A DNA stretch of 33,360 nucleotides. It comes from Bacillus sp. AFS037270 (GTDB lineage Bacteria > Bacillota > Bacilli > Bacillales_B > DSM-18226). Positions 17,144-27,602 of this stretch are shown one piece after another. The stretch covers positions 1 to 33,360 of the forward strand of contig NZ_NUNF01000098.1 in assembly GCF_002585305.1 (NCBI RefSeq), given 5' to 3'. Both the position numbers and the translations under genes were made by a program. How positions within the stretch are numbered: the first letter of the stretch is position 1; every line of letters starts with the position of its first letter. The notes under the pieces are model-generated. The model was not told where the DNA came from, made no database searches, and was given only the letters and a program-made list of their open reading frames with translations.

Positions 17144-18862
17144 ATGAAAGTGGAAGCGCTACCAGTTGTACAAGGCGAGTATAATCTTGGCAGTTATGAG
17201 GAAAAGTACGAACGGTTTGACTGGAAGGAAACAGAAAAGGAATTTTCCTGGAGTGAAACAGGGCTTGTGAATTTGGCTTATGAGGCAATTGACCGCCATG
17301 TGAAGACCTTCCGTAAGAATAAGATAGCTCTATACTACCGTGATGGTGCTAGAGATGAAAAGTACACTTTTAAGGAAATGAAGGATTTATCCAATAAGGC
17401 AGCAAATGTTTTGAAAACCTATGGTGATGTCGAAAAAGGAGACCGTGTTTTCATTTTTATGCCACGTTCTCCGGAACTTTACTTTACTGTTTTAGGTGCG
17501 ATTAAGCTTGGAGCCATTGTCGGACCATTATTTGAAGCATTCATGGAGGGAGCAGTACGAGACAGGCTGCAAGACAGTGAAGCAAAAGTTCTAGTCACAA
17601 CCCCCGATTTGTTAGAACGTGTCCCTGTTCAAGATTTACCTGCCTTAAAGCATATCTTTGTTATTGGGAATAATGTAGAAGAGCAAGGATCAACGATTGA
17701 CTTTCTAGAGAAATTTAAGTCAGCGAGCAAAGAACTGAAGATTGAGTGGGTGGATCGCAGAGATGGCCTAATCCTGCATTATACATCTGGGTCTACTGGA
17801 AAGCCTAAAGGAGTACTGCATGTACATAATGCCATGATTCAACATTACCAAACCGCAAAATGGGTGTTAGATTTAAAAGAAGATGATGTATACTGGTGCA
17901 CTGCCGATCCTGGCTGGGTGACAGGTACATCCTATGGCATCTTTGGACCTTGGTTAACAGGAACTTCAAACGTCATCGTCGGCGGCCGTTTTAGCCCTGA
18001 ATCCTGGTATCAAATGATTGAAGACTTTGGAGTTACCGTATGGTATAGTGCGCCAACTGCATTCCGGATGCTAATGGGAGCAGGAGATGAACTAGTTAAG
18101 AAATTTGATTTAAGCAGTCTGCGTCATATCCTAAGTGTAGGTGAACCTTTGAATCCAGAAGTGGTGAAGTGGGGAGCAAAGGTCTTTAATAAGCGGATAC
18201 ATGATAACTGGTGGATGACGGAAACGGGAGCACAGCTAATTAGTAATTATCCATGTATGGCCATTAAGCCTGGCTCAATGGGGAAACCAATTCCTGGAGT
18301 GCAAGCGACAATTGTTGATAATCAAGGAAATGAACTGCCTCCATATCGAATGGGCAATCTAGCCATTAAAAAGGGCTGGCCATCGATGATGCATACCATT
18401 TGGAATAATCAAGAAAAGTATGAATCCTACTTTATGCCTGGTGATTGGTATGTTTCAGGGGACTCTGCTTATATGGATGAAGATGGATACTTCTGGTTCC
18501 AAGGCAGGGTTGATGATGTTATTATGACATCCGGAGAGCGTGTAGGTCCGTTTGAAGTAGAAAGTAAACTCGTTGAGCACCCAGCTGTTGCAGAAGCAGG
18601 GGTTATTGGTAAACCAGATCCTGTCCGCGGTGAAATTATTAAAGCGTTTGTGGCATTACGTGACGGTTTTGAAGCGTCTGAAGAACTGAAAGAAGAGATT
18701 AGACAATTTGTTAAGAAGGGTCTCGCCGCCCACGCAGCTCCTAGAGAAATTGATTTCCGTGACAAGTTACCGAAAACTAGAAGCGGTAAGATTATGAGAC
18801 GAGTCTTAAAGGCATGGGAATTGAATCTGCCGACAGGCGATCTTTCTACAATGGAAGATTAA
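17144..18862 (+). CDS. acsA: Acetyl-CoA synthetase AcsA
   Basis: A 572-residue AMP-forming ligase that activates acetate to acetyl-CoA through acetyl-AMP. The adenylate loop is LHYTSGSTGKPKG, followed by NWWMTETGAQ and the hinge segment FQGRVDDVIMTSGE. The C-terminal loop PKTRSGKIMRR holds K549, the lysine acetylated by AcuA and restored by AcuC in B. subtilis. ATG 17144 follows GAGGAGGAG; upstream in-frame codons overlap the promoter and can be dismissed. Length is identical to the B. subtilis protein. It is a single-gene unit ending in a terminator shared with pbp. Confidence 0.97.
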   Translation: MKVEALPVVQGEYNLGSYEEKYERFDWKETEKEFSWSETGLVNLAYEAIDRHVKTFRKNKIALYYRDGARDEKYTFKEMKDLSNKAANVLKTYGDVEKGDRVFIFMPRSPELYFTVLGAIKLGAIVGPLFEAFMEGAVRDRLQDSEAKVLVTTPDLLERVPVQDLPALKHIFVIGNNVEEQGSTIDFLEKFKSASKELKIEWVDRRDGLILHYTSGSTGKPKGVLHVHNAMIQHYQTAKWVLDLKEDDVYWCTADPGWVTGTSYGIFGPWLTGTSNVIVGGRFSPESWYQMIEDFGVTVWYSAPTAFRMLMGAGDELVKKFDLSSLRHILSVGEPLNPEVVKWGAKVFNKRIHDNWWMTETGAQLISNYPCMAIKPGSMGKPIPGVQATIVDNQGNELPPYRMGNLAIKKGWPSMMHTIWNNQEKYESYFMPGDWYVSGDSAYMDEDGYFWFQGRVDDVIMTSGERVGPFEVESKLVEHPAVAEAGVIGKPDPVRGEIIKAFVALRDGFEASEELKEEIRQFVKKGLAAHAAPREIDFRDKLPKTRSGKIMRRVLKAWELNLPTGDLSTMED

Positions 18863-18863
18863 A

Positions 18864-18897
18864 AAAACAACCGCACCAATCATGGTGCGGTTGTTTT
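18864..18897. terminator. Bidirectional acsA/pbp terminator with the pbp stop codon in its loop
   Basis: A perfect 15-bp stem (18864-18878 with 18883-18897) with loop ATCA. The TCA at 18880-18882 is the minus-strand TGA stop of pbp, so the last five pbp codons (KTTAP region) build one arm. A and T runs on the two sides serve both directions. Confidence 0.93.
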
Positions 18898-21702
18898 ACT
18901 TTTCTGATTCTGTGGTACGTTTGTTTTATCTTTCTGTGCCGGTGGTGTAGTCGGAGGTATAGTCGGTGGTGGAGTGGCAGCTCCAACTTCAACCGAATTG
19001 GATGGAGCAGATACCTTGCCGGCAATATCCACAGCAATTACGTGATAGGTTCCACTTTCAGCCTTATAGGAAAGCTTTGAGCCGCTTTTTATGTTAGCAA
19101 CCTTTGAACCTCCTTGATATACTCGGTAACCGACTACGTCATTGTCACCTGACTTTGACCAAGACAATGTATTCCCGGATACTGAAAGAGTAACTCCATC
19201 CGGATTTTTGCCGTTATCCACCATTTTGGCAGTAGGAACAAGTACCTTTCCCCAACGGCCCCTATTTGGAATCAATTGACTGTAATTATTGAAATTTCTT
19301 CCAACCATTCTAGTGATGAAGTCCGGGTTTAAAACCAAACCAAACTGAGCAAACTCTTTCGGTGTGGAATCCAAGGCTAAATATTTTTTACCACCTACAG
19401 TGACAAACTTTCCTTCCACTAAACTATCGTCTACTTTTGTTGGTACATTATTAACATTAAAATAATCACTTTCAATTAAACCGGCTTTTGAACAGGCTGC
19501 AGATGGCAGCATACCGGAAACAGCACAATAAGAGCGTTTAACGATTCCATTTGGCATCTGGAAAGATTCCTTTGGATCCACCAGATCCGGCTTGATGTCA
19601 TAAGCGGCATTGATTAGTTCTGCCCATAAATTATTTGTACGTTGACTATAGGACATTCCGGATGTCTTTAGCGATTTAGGTGTATCGTAACCTGTCCAAA
19701 TTCCAAAGGTTACATTAGGGTTGGTGGCAACAAACCAAGAATCGATATACTCATTACCAGTTCCTGTTTTACCAGCCCAGTCTGCACTAAACTTTAATTT
19801 ACTTTTCACACCAGCAGCAGTCCCCATTTTAATAACATCCCGCATCATATCAAGCGTTAAGTAAGCAGTTTGCGGTTTAAAGACATCAACGGGTTTCACT
19901 TCATGCTGATAAACAATCTTGCCGTCTTTATCGACAATCTTATCAATCATATAGGCATCAATAAATTTCCCATCGTTTGCAAATGTACTAAAGGCATTTG
20001 TATTTTCCTCAATCGTTACCCCTGTTTCCATTGAACCAATCGAAGTTGCAAGATTCGTATAGTCTGGCTTTTTAAGAGAAGTAAAGCCCATCTTTTCAAG
20101 ATATTTTGCCGGTTGTTGATTCACAATTTCTTTATAAAGTTTAACGGCAGGCACGTTATATGATTTAGCTAATGCATAACGGGCAGGAACAATCCCGCTA
20201 TACCTTAAATCATAGTTACGCGGCCAAGGTGTGCTTCGTCCATAGGCAAGACTTAGTGCTACATCAGGCAGCGGCGTTCCAGGTGATGCTTTCCCTAACT
20301 CAATGGCCGGTCCATAAACTAGAAGCGGTTTCATGGTTGAACCGTTCTGTCTAACGGCACTTGTTGCGTGATTAAGCTGCTGTTTATCATAATTTCTCCC
20401 GGCAACAAAACTGATGATTTTACCTGTTTTGTTTTCAATCAGCTCAGCCCCGACTTCGACCGGCTCCATTACGGTTACTTCTTCCCCGGTTTCTGGATCC
20501 TTCTTTACTTCGGCTTTATCAGGTCCGTAGTATTTATAATTATCCTTAACTGTCTGCATGGCATCATAAATATTTTTGTCAATTGTTGTATAAATCTTAT
20601 AGCCATTTTGGTGCAGGTCGTGATTGGCTATTGTTTTATATTTATAAAAAAGAGTGTCGTCATTTTCTAAATCCTTCTCTGTGTATCCATCTTTTTTGGC
20701 CAGCACAGCGGTAAGGGTCTCGATAGAACGTTTTTCAATTTCAAATGTAAGCCATGGGTATTTTTCAAGCGGATTAGGTATAGGCTTGATAAAATCTTTA
20801 GTAATGTCGTAGGCGGAAGCTTCAGCATATTGCTGCTGAGTAATGTATCCACCATCCAACATTCTTTTTAAAACGGTTTTCATCCTCGTAAGTCCTGGTT
20901 CAAGATTGTTTTTGACTGTACCCTCTCTGGTAAATGGTGTATAACCAAACGGACTTTGCGGAAGACCGGCAATAAAGGCTGCTTGCGGCAGTGTTAGGTC
21001 ACTAGCGCTTTTTCCGAAAATTCCTTTTGCAGCTGCTTGAACACCGGCAATGTTTTGACCTGAAGAATTCCTTCCGAAGGTGGAAACATTGAGGTACGCT
21101 TCTAATATTTCTTTTTTGTTGAAGAATTTCTCTAAACGAAGCGCAAGTAGGATTTCATTGGCTTTCCTTTGAAAGGAGACTTCATTCGTTAAAATCTGAT
21201 TTTTAATCAATTGCTGTGTTAAGGTGCTTCCACCTGATTGAACAGCGGAATTTGTTACTTCTTGAAAAAGAGCTCGAAAAACGGCTTTCGGTACGATCCC
21301 TTGATGCTGATAAAAGTATTGATCTTCAGTCGCTATTACAGCATTGGTTAAATCCGTAGATACTTGATCGAGTTTTACTTCTTCACGGATCAAATCAGAC
21401 CTGAGCCTTCCAAGGTAAACATTATTTGCAAAATATAAGTCTGAGGTTTCGGTATAGTTATAAATATCCTTTTTCATACTGTTATATGAGCGGACGGGTT
21501 CATCTTTTACAAGTGAGGCAAAGTAGCCTGCACCAACACCTGTAGCAAAGGACCCGCCAAGAATGACAACAGTTAGTACAAGGAGAATTAAGTTCCAAAC
21601 AACCTGATAGGTAATTCGTGCACCTTTTACCGTTTTTTTATGGGTAATCAAGTCTAATATGGATTTTGCCTTTTCCATCCATGCTTGCAATTTTTCATTC
21701 AT
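18880..21702 (-). CDS. Class A penicillin-binding protein (GT51 plus transpeptidase) with C-terminal FN3-like domain
   Basis: A 940-residue bifunctional peptidoglycan synthase. It has a basic cytoplasmic N-terminus and one membrane anchor (about 34-60). The GT51 glycosyltransferase follows, with ATEDQYFYQHQGI (E126) and GGSTLTQQLIKN. Then comes the transpeptidase: S455-T-M-K458 (SxxK), S514-Y-N516 and K645-T-G. A fibronectin-III-like domain (about 795-880) and a Pro/Thr-rich tail end the protein. I prefer ATG 21702, 9 bases from GAGGTG; the GTG/ATG pair at 21714/21711 sits on the binding site. It resembles PBP1A/2c-type proteins; I cannot assign one symbol. All catalytic motifs are present. 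Confidence 0.93.
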   Translation of the reverse strand: MNEKLQAWMEKAKSILDLITHKKTVKGARITYQVVWNLILLVLTVVILGGSFATGVGAGYFASLVKDEPVRSYNSMKKDIYNYTETSDLYFANNVYLGRLRSDLIREEVKLDQVSTDLTNAVIATEDQYFYQHQGIVPKAVFRALFQEVTNSAVQSGGSTLTQQLIKNQILTNEVSFQRKANEILLALRLEKFFNKKEILEAYLNVSTFGRNSSGQNIAGVQAAAKGIFGKSASDLTLPQAAFIAGLPQSPFGYTPFTREGTVKNNLEPGLTRMKTVLKRMLDGGYITQQQYAEASAYDITKDFIKPIPNPLEKYPWLTFEIEKRSIETLTAVLAKKDGYTEKDLENDDTLFYKYKTIANHDLHQNGYKIYTTIDKNIYDAMQTVKDNYKYYGPDKAEVKKDPETGEEVTVMEPVEVGAELIENKTGKIISFVAGRNYDKQQLNHATSAVRQNGSTMKPLLVYGPAIELGKASPGTPLPDVALSLAYGRSTPWPRNYDLRYSGIVPARYALAKSYNVPAVKLYKEIVNQQPAKYLEKMGFTSLKKPDYTNLATSIGSMETGVTIEENTNAFSTFANDGKFIDAYMIDKIVDKDGKIVYQHEVKPVDVFKPQTAYLTLDMMRDVIKMGTAAGVKSKLKFSADWAGKTGTGNEYIDSWFVATNPNVTFGIWTGYDTPKSLKTSGMSYSQRTNNLWAELINAAYDIKPDLVDPKESFQMPNGIVKRSYCAVSGMLPSAACSKAGLIESDYFNVNNVPTKVDDSLVEGKFVTVGGKKYLALDSTPKEFAQFGLVLNPDFITRMVGRNFNNYSQLIPNRGRWGKVLVPTAKMVDNGKNPDGVTLSVSGNTLSWSKSGDNDVVGYRVYQGGSKVANIKSGSKLSYKAESGTYHVIAVDIAGKVSAPSNSVEVGAATPPPTIPPTTPPAQKDKTNVPQNQKSKTTAP

Positions 21703-21734
21703 TCGGGGCATCACCTCATTATAAAATCCCCTCC

Positions 21735-21743
21735 ATTATAGCA
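21735..21743 (-). promoter_or_regulatory. Extended -10 promoter of pbp
   Basis: On the minus strand TGCTATAAT gives an extended -10, about 35 bases before the chosen start. A TTGTCA lies too far upstream (21 bases) to be a standard -35. Confidence 0.5.
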
Positions 21744-21801
21744 TATCGATGGTACAAAAACTGACAACCTTCTACATTTTCTGAAATTTCCAGTTCGATG
21801 T

Positions 21802-21830
21802 TTGACAGAGGTGTTGAAATATGGTAAAAA
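21802..21830 (+). promoter_or_regulatory. Promoter of the tyrS T-box transcript
   Basis: Consensus TTGACA (21802-21807), a 17-base spacer and TAAAAA (21825-21830). The expected start near 21837 is just before stem I of the T-box. Confidence 0.6.
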
Positions 21831-21853
21831 AAGCTATAGCATATTTTATATTT

Positions 21854-23380
<1,527 letters not shown>

Positions 23381-23387
23381 AGATTAG

Positions 23388-23415
23388 GGCTTTGGGTTTC
23401 CAGAGCCTGTTTTTT
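23388..23415 (+). terminator. Terminator after tyrS
   Basis: GGCTTTGG (23388-23395) pairs with CCAGAGCC (23400-23407, one G-T) over a GTTT loop, followed by TGTTTTTTT. Confidence 0.88.
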
Positions 23416-23441
23416 TCGGTTTTTAAGGAAAGGCCAAAACT

Positions 23442-23543
23442 CCCATGAGGACACTAAAGCCGGTAAGTGAGCGGAGTTGTCCGCATGAAAGCCCCATGAA
23501 GACATGAATTTTAGAAAGCGAGCACTACTTTTCCTCATAACGA
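23442..23543. repeat. Two 51-bp direct repeats of unknown role
   Basis: Both units start CCCATGA (23442 and 23493) and contain a GACA block, then AAG-GAGC, then a CAT(G/A)A block near the end. The first contains a small hairpin, GCGGA-GTTG-TCCGC; in the second the stem is broken. No start codon and binding-site pair makes a plausible protein. It looks like a degenerating dispersed repeat. Confidence 0.65.
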
Positions 23544-23627
23544 ACTTTTAATTTAATCGACATATAAGGTAACGAGGGACTTCCGAACTACGTCTATTAT
23601 TATAAAAAGACTATCGGGGGTAATAAA

Positions 23628-23816
23628 GTGAAAATCTTTTTACACACATTTTTTATAATTCTCCTGTCGCTTGTAACATTTTTCGGGCTTGGTCCCGTTC
23701 TCATGGCTGATGGAGTCATGCAAGAAAGAATTTGGACCGCCGTTATTGTAATCGTCCTATATCTTGTTATCGCCTTTTGTTATCGAAAAGCATGTAGGTG
23801 GGCTGCTAAAAAATAA
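23628..23816 (+). CDS. Small two-helix membrane protein of unknown function
   Basis: A 62-residue protein with two hydrophobic segments (about 5-27 and 37-55) joined by a short polar loop (MADGVMQERIW), and a basic end (YRKACRWAAKK). This suggests a hairpin in the membrane with a positive cytoplasmic tail. It starts with GTG 8 bases after GGGGGTA. A strong terminator follows its stop at once, which supports a real gene. I do not recognise a family. It is convergent with rpsD and separated from tyrS by a terminator and a repeat. Confidence 0.72.
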   Translation: MKIFLHTFFIILLSLVTFFGLGPVLMADGVMQERIWTAVIVIVLYLVIAFCYRKACRWAAKK

Positions 23817-23856
23817 AAAAAACCCGCATGCCAAAATGGTATGCGGGTTTTTTTCA
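23817..23856. terminator. Bidirectional terminator between the small membrane protein gene and rpsD
   Basis: AAAACCCGCATGCCA pairs with TGGTATGCGGGTTTT (one G-T pair) over a 3-base loop, with A and T runs on both sides. Confidence 0.92.
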
Positions 23857-23862
23857 AAAAGA

Positions 23863-24465
23863 TTAACGAGAGTAGAACTCAACGATAAGTGCTTCGTTAA
23901 TTTCAGCTGGAAGTTCTGAACGCTCTGGTAAACGAGAGAAAGTTCCTTCTAGCTTGTCAGCATCGAAAGTTAAGAAATCAGGTACAAAGTTATTAACTTC
24001 GACTGCTTCTTTGACAACATCAAGGTTACGTGATTTTTCACGAACGCTGATAGTTTGTCCTGGTGTTACACGGTATGATGGAATATCAACGCGAGAACCA
24101 TTAACTTGGATATGACCGTGGTTTACTAATTGGCGAGCAGCACGACGAGTGCGAGCAAGACCTAAACGGTAAACAACGTTATCAAGACGTGATTCAAGTA
24201 GAACCATGAAGTTTTCACCGTGGATACCAGATAATTTGCCAGCTCTTTCGAAAAGTGTACGGAATTGGCGCTCATTTACACCATACATATGACGAAGCTT
24301 TTGCTTCTCTTGTAATTGTAATCCGTATTCAGAAAGCTTTTTGCGTTGGTTTGGACCATGTTGTCCAGGAGCGTAAGGACGCTTTTCTAATTCTTTACCT
24401 GTGCCGCTTAGAGAGATTCCAAGACGACGGGATAGTTTCCAGCTTGGGCCGGTATAACGAGCCAT
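23863..24465 (-). CDS. rpsD: 30S ribosomal protein S4
   Basis: A 200-residue primary 16S rRNA-binding protein of the small subunit. The N-terminus ([26 protein letters not shown]) is typical of Bacillus S4. The S4 domain lies at about 90-155 ([32 protein letters not shown]). The lineage lacks the zinc-binding cysteines, as in B. subtilis. The ATG follows AAGGAGGAG. It is a lone gene. B. subtilis S4 represses its own mRNA through the leader, and the long structured leader here (24466-24653) fits that. Confidence 0.98.
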   Translation of the reverse strand: MARYTGPSWKLSRRLGISLSGTGKELEKRPYAPGQHGPNQRKKLSEYGLQLQEKQKLRHMYGVNERQFRTLFERAGKLSGIHGENFMVLLESRLDNVVYRLGLARTRRAARQLVNHGHIQVNGSRVDIPSYRVTPGQTISVREKSRNLDVVKEAVEVNNFVPDFLTFDADKLEGTFSRLPERSELPAEINEALIVEFYSR

Positions 24466-24653
24466 GAATGACTCCTCCTTAGTGTTTTTATTTGGGTAAA
24501 ATAAAAACCGTTATGAGACTCTTTACAAGACATTTTGTTTTCATGCACCTTCGCCCTAGCAGCTGAGGGTTACAAGATACACCATCAAAAATTGTTTGAG
24601 GAACAAAATGAGACCGATAAAGTAAACTCAATAGGCTGCATATATTTTACACA
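24466..24653 (-). promoter_or_regulatory. rpsD leader, candidate S4 autoregulatory RNA
   Basis: About 190 bases of untranslated leader. On the minus strand CATTTTGTT pairs with AACAAAATG, enclosing an inner hairpin CCCT-CAGCTGCT-AGGG. Nearer the gene, an AT-rich 10-bp stem (24484-24493 with 24498-24507) ends about 10 bases before the ribosome binding site. S4-mediated translational repression of rpsD is known in B. subtilis; that this fold is the target is inferred. Confidence 0.6.
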
Positions 24654-24659
24654 AAGAAT

Positions 24660-24689
24660 ATTATATGATTTTTATACATGGTAAGTCAA
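24660..24689 (-). promoter_or_regulatory. SigA promoter of rpsD
   Basis: On the minus strand, TTGACT (24689-24684), an 18-base spacer and TATAAT (24665-24660). Start near 24653. Confidence 0.75.
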
Positions 24690-24784
24690 GTATATTTTTA
24701 ATATGACTGAAGTCACTAGGAAAAGTTCTTAAAAATTTAATAATTTATCAAAAAAAATTATTCCAATATCATCCTTAAATTAAC

Positions 24785-24790
24785 TATAAT
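24785..24790 (+). promoter_or_regulatory. -10 box of the dgcP promoter
   Basis: Consensus TATAAT at 24785-24790 with no strong -35. The start would be near 24797, just after the in-frame ATG at 24795, so translation more likely begins at TTG 24861. Confidence 0.45.
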
Positions 24791-24860
24791 TAGGATGCGA
24801 TGTATTTATTTGGGATTTTATAATAAGATTAGTTGGTTTTCTCTAAAAGGGGATTTACTA

Positions 24861-26261
24861 TTGGAAGTAGAAAAGTATAAAGAGTTATTTCAATTATCTG
24901 AAAAGTTACACTCAACCTTGAATGTGGACACCTTATTAGGAGAATTATTCGTCACGCTAAAAGAAATATATCCTAATTATTCCTACCACTTACTTTTATC
25001 ACAAGACACCTATAATCATAGTGACCTGCCAATTATTGACTTAGAATATGATAGTGAAAATATGACGGTCATTAATGCCTATGAGTCTGGTGAAATCCAA
25101 TTTGAGAGCTCAGATGTGACTAAGCATGCTGCTCTCTATGCCCCATTAAAAGGTAAGTCGGGGATTTATGGTGTTATGCAAGTCATTGCACCGGAAGTAA
25201 CGGAATTTCCAGCCGGTGAAGTAGAGTTTATCAGGTTATTATCAACAAGTGCTGGCAGTGCCTTGGAAAATGCTAAACTACATCAGCAATCGCAAAGAGC
25301 TATTTCTGATCTGCAATTGATCAATAAAACTTCACATCAATTGAATTCAAATCAGCCTTTAGTAGATACCATGATCTATATGTCTGAACAAATTAAGAGC
25401 TCTTTTGAGGCCGAAGAGGTTGGCTTTTTCCTGTTTACCAAGGACCAACTAGATGCGAAAGTTCTCTCTGGTTCGACACCTTTCTTTTTCACACAACAGT
25501 CTCGAATCTACATTGACTACATAAAGAGAAAATTTCAACAGAATAACGAACCATTATTTATTGGAGATTTGAATCTTCCCCTAAATTTCCATTTGCCGTT
25601 TCATTCTGTAATGGCTGTTCCCGTTGTAGTTAATAAGAAGATGAAAGGCTTCTCCATTATTATGCATCAAGATCCCTACTTCTTCCCGTTTGAGGCGTTT
25701 AAGCTGCTTCAATCTTTGGTTCACCATTCTTCTTTAGCCTTAACCAATGCTCTTTTAAGAGATGAACTTGAAAAACTGGTGATCACGGACCACCTTACAA
25801 AGCTTCATTCCAGAAAGTTCTTGGATGAAAAAATACAGCAATCCATGAATAAAGATGAAGAAGGAACCTTTATTCTGATTGATATTGATAATTTTAAAGA
25901 AATAAATGATACCTACGGCCATCAAATTGGAGATATGATACTTATCCAAGTGGCGAATCTAATTAAAGGAAGTATTCGAGAAAGTGATATTGGTGCCCGC
26001 TGGGGCGGAGAAGAGCTTGCTATTTATCTGCCCCGGGTTTCATTAGAATCTGGTGTTGCCATTTCACAAAGGATTCTTAATAAGGTATCAGAACGATCAG
26101 AACCGCATATTACAGTATCCTGTGGTGTTTCCTTTTGGAAAAAAGACCACCAAGATACCTATCAAAATTTATTTAAAAGAGCAGATGAAGCGTTATATCG
26201 GGCAAAAGAAACTGGTAAGAACAAAGTTGTCATCGAAGGCAATCCCAGCATGGTAGGTTAG
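24861..26261 (+). CDS. dgcP: GAF-GAF-GGDEF diguanylate cyclase (DgcP/YtrP-like)
   Basis: A 466-residue cytosolic enzyme making cyclic di-GMP from GTP. Two GAF-like sensor domains occupy roughly 20-150 and 165-295. The GGDEF domain is at about 305-460, starting DHLTKLHSRKFLDEK. The active-site motif is G382-G-E-E-L386, a functional GGEEF variant. The inhibitory I-site R373xxD376 sits exactly five residues before it, so product inhibition is likely. Place beside ytsP and refZ matches B. subtilis YtrP (DgcP), which I recall as longer. TTG 24861 follows AAAGGGGA; ATG 24795 would be nearly leaderless. GAF ligands are unknown. Confidence 0.9.
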   Translation: MEVEKYKELFQLSEKLHSTLNVDTLLGELFVTLKEIYPNYSYHLLLSQDTYNHSDLPIIDLEYDSENMTVINAYESGEIQFESSDVTKHAALYAPLKGKSGIYGVMQVIAPEVTEFPAGEVEFIRLLSTSAGSALENAKLHQQSQRAISDLQLINKTSHQLNSNQPLVDTMIYMSEQIKSSFEAEEVGFFLFTKDQLDAKVLSGSTPFFFTQQSRIYIDYIKRKFQQNNEPLFIGDLNLPLNFHLPFHSVMAVPVVVNKKMKGFSIIMHQDPYFFPFEAFKLLQSLVHHSSLALTNALLRDELEKLVITDHLTKLHSRKFLDEKIQQSMNKDEEGTFILIDIDNFKEINDTYGHQIGDMILIQVANLIKGSIRESDIGARWGGEELAIYLPRVSLESGVAISQRILNKVSERSEPHITVSCGVSFWKKDHQDTYQNLFKRADEALYRAKETGKNKVVIEGNPSMVG

Positions 26262-26278
26262 CCCGTTTATTCGATAAA

Positions 26279-26309
26279 AAGAGCACAGAATGAAATCTGT
26301 GCTCTTCTT
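26279..26309. terminator. Terminator between dgcP and ytsP
   Basis: A perfect 11-bp stem AAGAGCACAGA / TCTGTGCTCTT (26279-26289, 26296-26306) with a 6-base loop. T-rich tails are modest on the plus side, and an A-rich left flank gives a T run on the minus side. Confidence 0.82.
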
Positions 26310-26341
26310 AATTCAAACTACCCTTTAAGTTTGGGTTGTAC

Positions 26342-26824
26342 TTAAATATGCTCCATTAAGACAGCTGCCAACTCTTCAAGCTTTTGCTGATCAAGCTCAT
26401 CAAAGCGGTTCACTTCCGGAGAATCGATGTCCAAAACTCCAAATAATTCACCATCTTTTAAGAGTGGAATTACAATTTCGGATCGTGAAGCTGCATCACA
26501 GGCGATATGGCCTGGGAATTGGTGAACGTCTTCCACTCGGACCGTTTCCTTTTTCAAAGCAGAAGTTCCGCAAACGCCCTTACCGACTTGAATCCTTACA
26601 CAAGCAGGCAGACCTTGAAAAGGACCAAGGACAAGTTCTCCATTTGTATCCATTAAATAAAAACCAACCCAGTTAATGCGGTTGAGAAATTGGTTTAATA
26701 GAGCAGAGGTATTGCTGAGATTAGCCATTTGATTTTTCTCATCATGAAGCAATGCCTGCAATTGTTTTTTGACAAGCTCATAATTTTCTTCACGATTTCC
26801 TGTATACATTTCGACGTTAAACAA
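26342..26824 (-). CDS. ytsP: GAF-type free methionine-R-sulfoxide reductase YtsP
   Basis: A 160-residue single GAF-domain enzyme that reduces free methionine-R-sulfoxide. Three cysteines stand in the fRMsr pattern: ACVRI, GVCGTS and HIACDAASRSEIVIPL. The aspartate and glutamate around the last motif line the substrate pocket. It starts with TTG at 26824, placed 8 bases after AAGGTGA; the following MFNVE agrees with the B. subtilis N-terminus, and no better ATG exists. It sits alone on the minus strand between dgcP and refZ. Confidence 0.92.
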   Translation of the reverse strand: MFNVEMYTGNREENYELVKKQLQALLHDEKNQMANLSNTSALLNQFLNRINWVGFYLMDTNGELVLGPFQGLPACVRIQVGKGVCGTSALKKETVRVEDVHQFPGHIACDAASRSEIVIPLLKDGELFGVLDIDSPEVNRFDELDQQKLEELAAVLMEHI

Positions 26825-26969
26825 GTAATTTCACCTTTTTCTCTTATGAGTTATTTATTATTTTATCAAAAATAGCGGAATTGAGCAGACTTTGTCGATA
26901 ATTTCATAAAGGATTCAGTCATGATTATACAGAAATCCTTATGTAAGGGATACCTAAGGAGGAGAATAC

Positions 26970-27602
26970 ATGAAGAAAAATGCAAAGGAAGCAATTGTTA
27001 ATGCGGCCATATCGTTGTTCAATTCAAATGGGTATTCAGGAACGTCTGTAAGGGATATTGCAAACTTAGCAAAAGTAAACACGGCCACTATTGCCTACTA
27101 TTTTAATAATAAACCAGGACTCTTAGAATACTGCTTTCTGCATTTTTTTGAACAATATATCAATAAGATAGAAGAAGCGTATCTCTCCATCGATCGTGGT
27201 GCAAAAGAATGTTTAAAGAGGATTGTCGCAGATTTACTTCATTATCAATGTGAAAATAGTCAGCTTGCCAGTTTTGTCTATCGGGAAATGTCGATGGATT
27301 CACAAGTGGTAAGAGAGATTATGTCCACCTATTCCTTGAAAGAAAAATATTATTTACAGAAGATATTTGAAAGAGGTTTTGAATGGCAGGAATTTCGTCC
27401 GCATTCCATACCATATTTAATTATCCAATTAAAGAGTTTGTTAATGATGCCATTTATGAATACACAATATATGAGAGAAGTTTTATACATTTTCCCCAAT
27501 GAGCCATTTTTTGAGCAAAAGTATTTAAAAGATCTACACGCTTGGATCGATAAAACCCTATGTTTTGAAGGGCCAATTATGAAAGGGGTAGTTATAAAAT
27601 AG
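26970..27602 (+). CDS. refZ: TetR-family regulator RefZ (forespore regulator of the Z ring)
   Basis: A 210-residue TetR-type protein. The DNA-binding domain covers residues 5-50, with helix-turn-helix GTSVRDIANLAKVNTATIAY. The C-terminal ligand/dimer domain is all-helical. In B. subtilis RefZ binds specific sites near the origin and inhibits FtsZ assembly at the start of sporulation; the assignment here rests on position between ytsP and ezrA and on length. ATG follows AAGGAGGAG. The TAG stop is part of the stem of its own terminator. No RefZ target motif was identified in this window. Confidence 0.9.
   Translation: MKKNAKEAIVNAAISLFNSNGYSGTSVRDIANLAKVNTATIAYYFNNKPGLLEYCFLHFFEQYINKIEEAYLSIDRGAKECLKRIVADLLHYQCENSQLASFVYREMSMDSQVVREIMSTYSLKEKYYLQKIFERGFEWQEFRPHSIPYLIIQLKSLLMMPFMNTQYMREVLYIFPNEPFFEQKYLKDLHAWIDKTLCFEGPIMKGVVIK

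Noticed and set aside
18814..19080. Frames crossing the acsA/pbp junction on both strands
   Set aside because: They run through the terminator and the Pro/Thr-rich tail codons of pbp, whose simple composition creates open frames.
24704..24720. TGACT-GA-AGTCA short palindrome between rpsD and dgcP promoters
   Set aside because: Five-base arms in AT-rich DNA are expected by chance; no second copy was noticed nearby.
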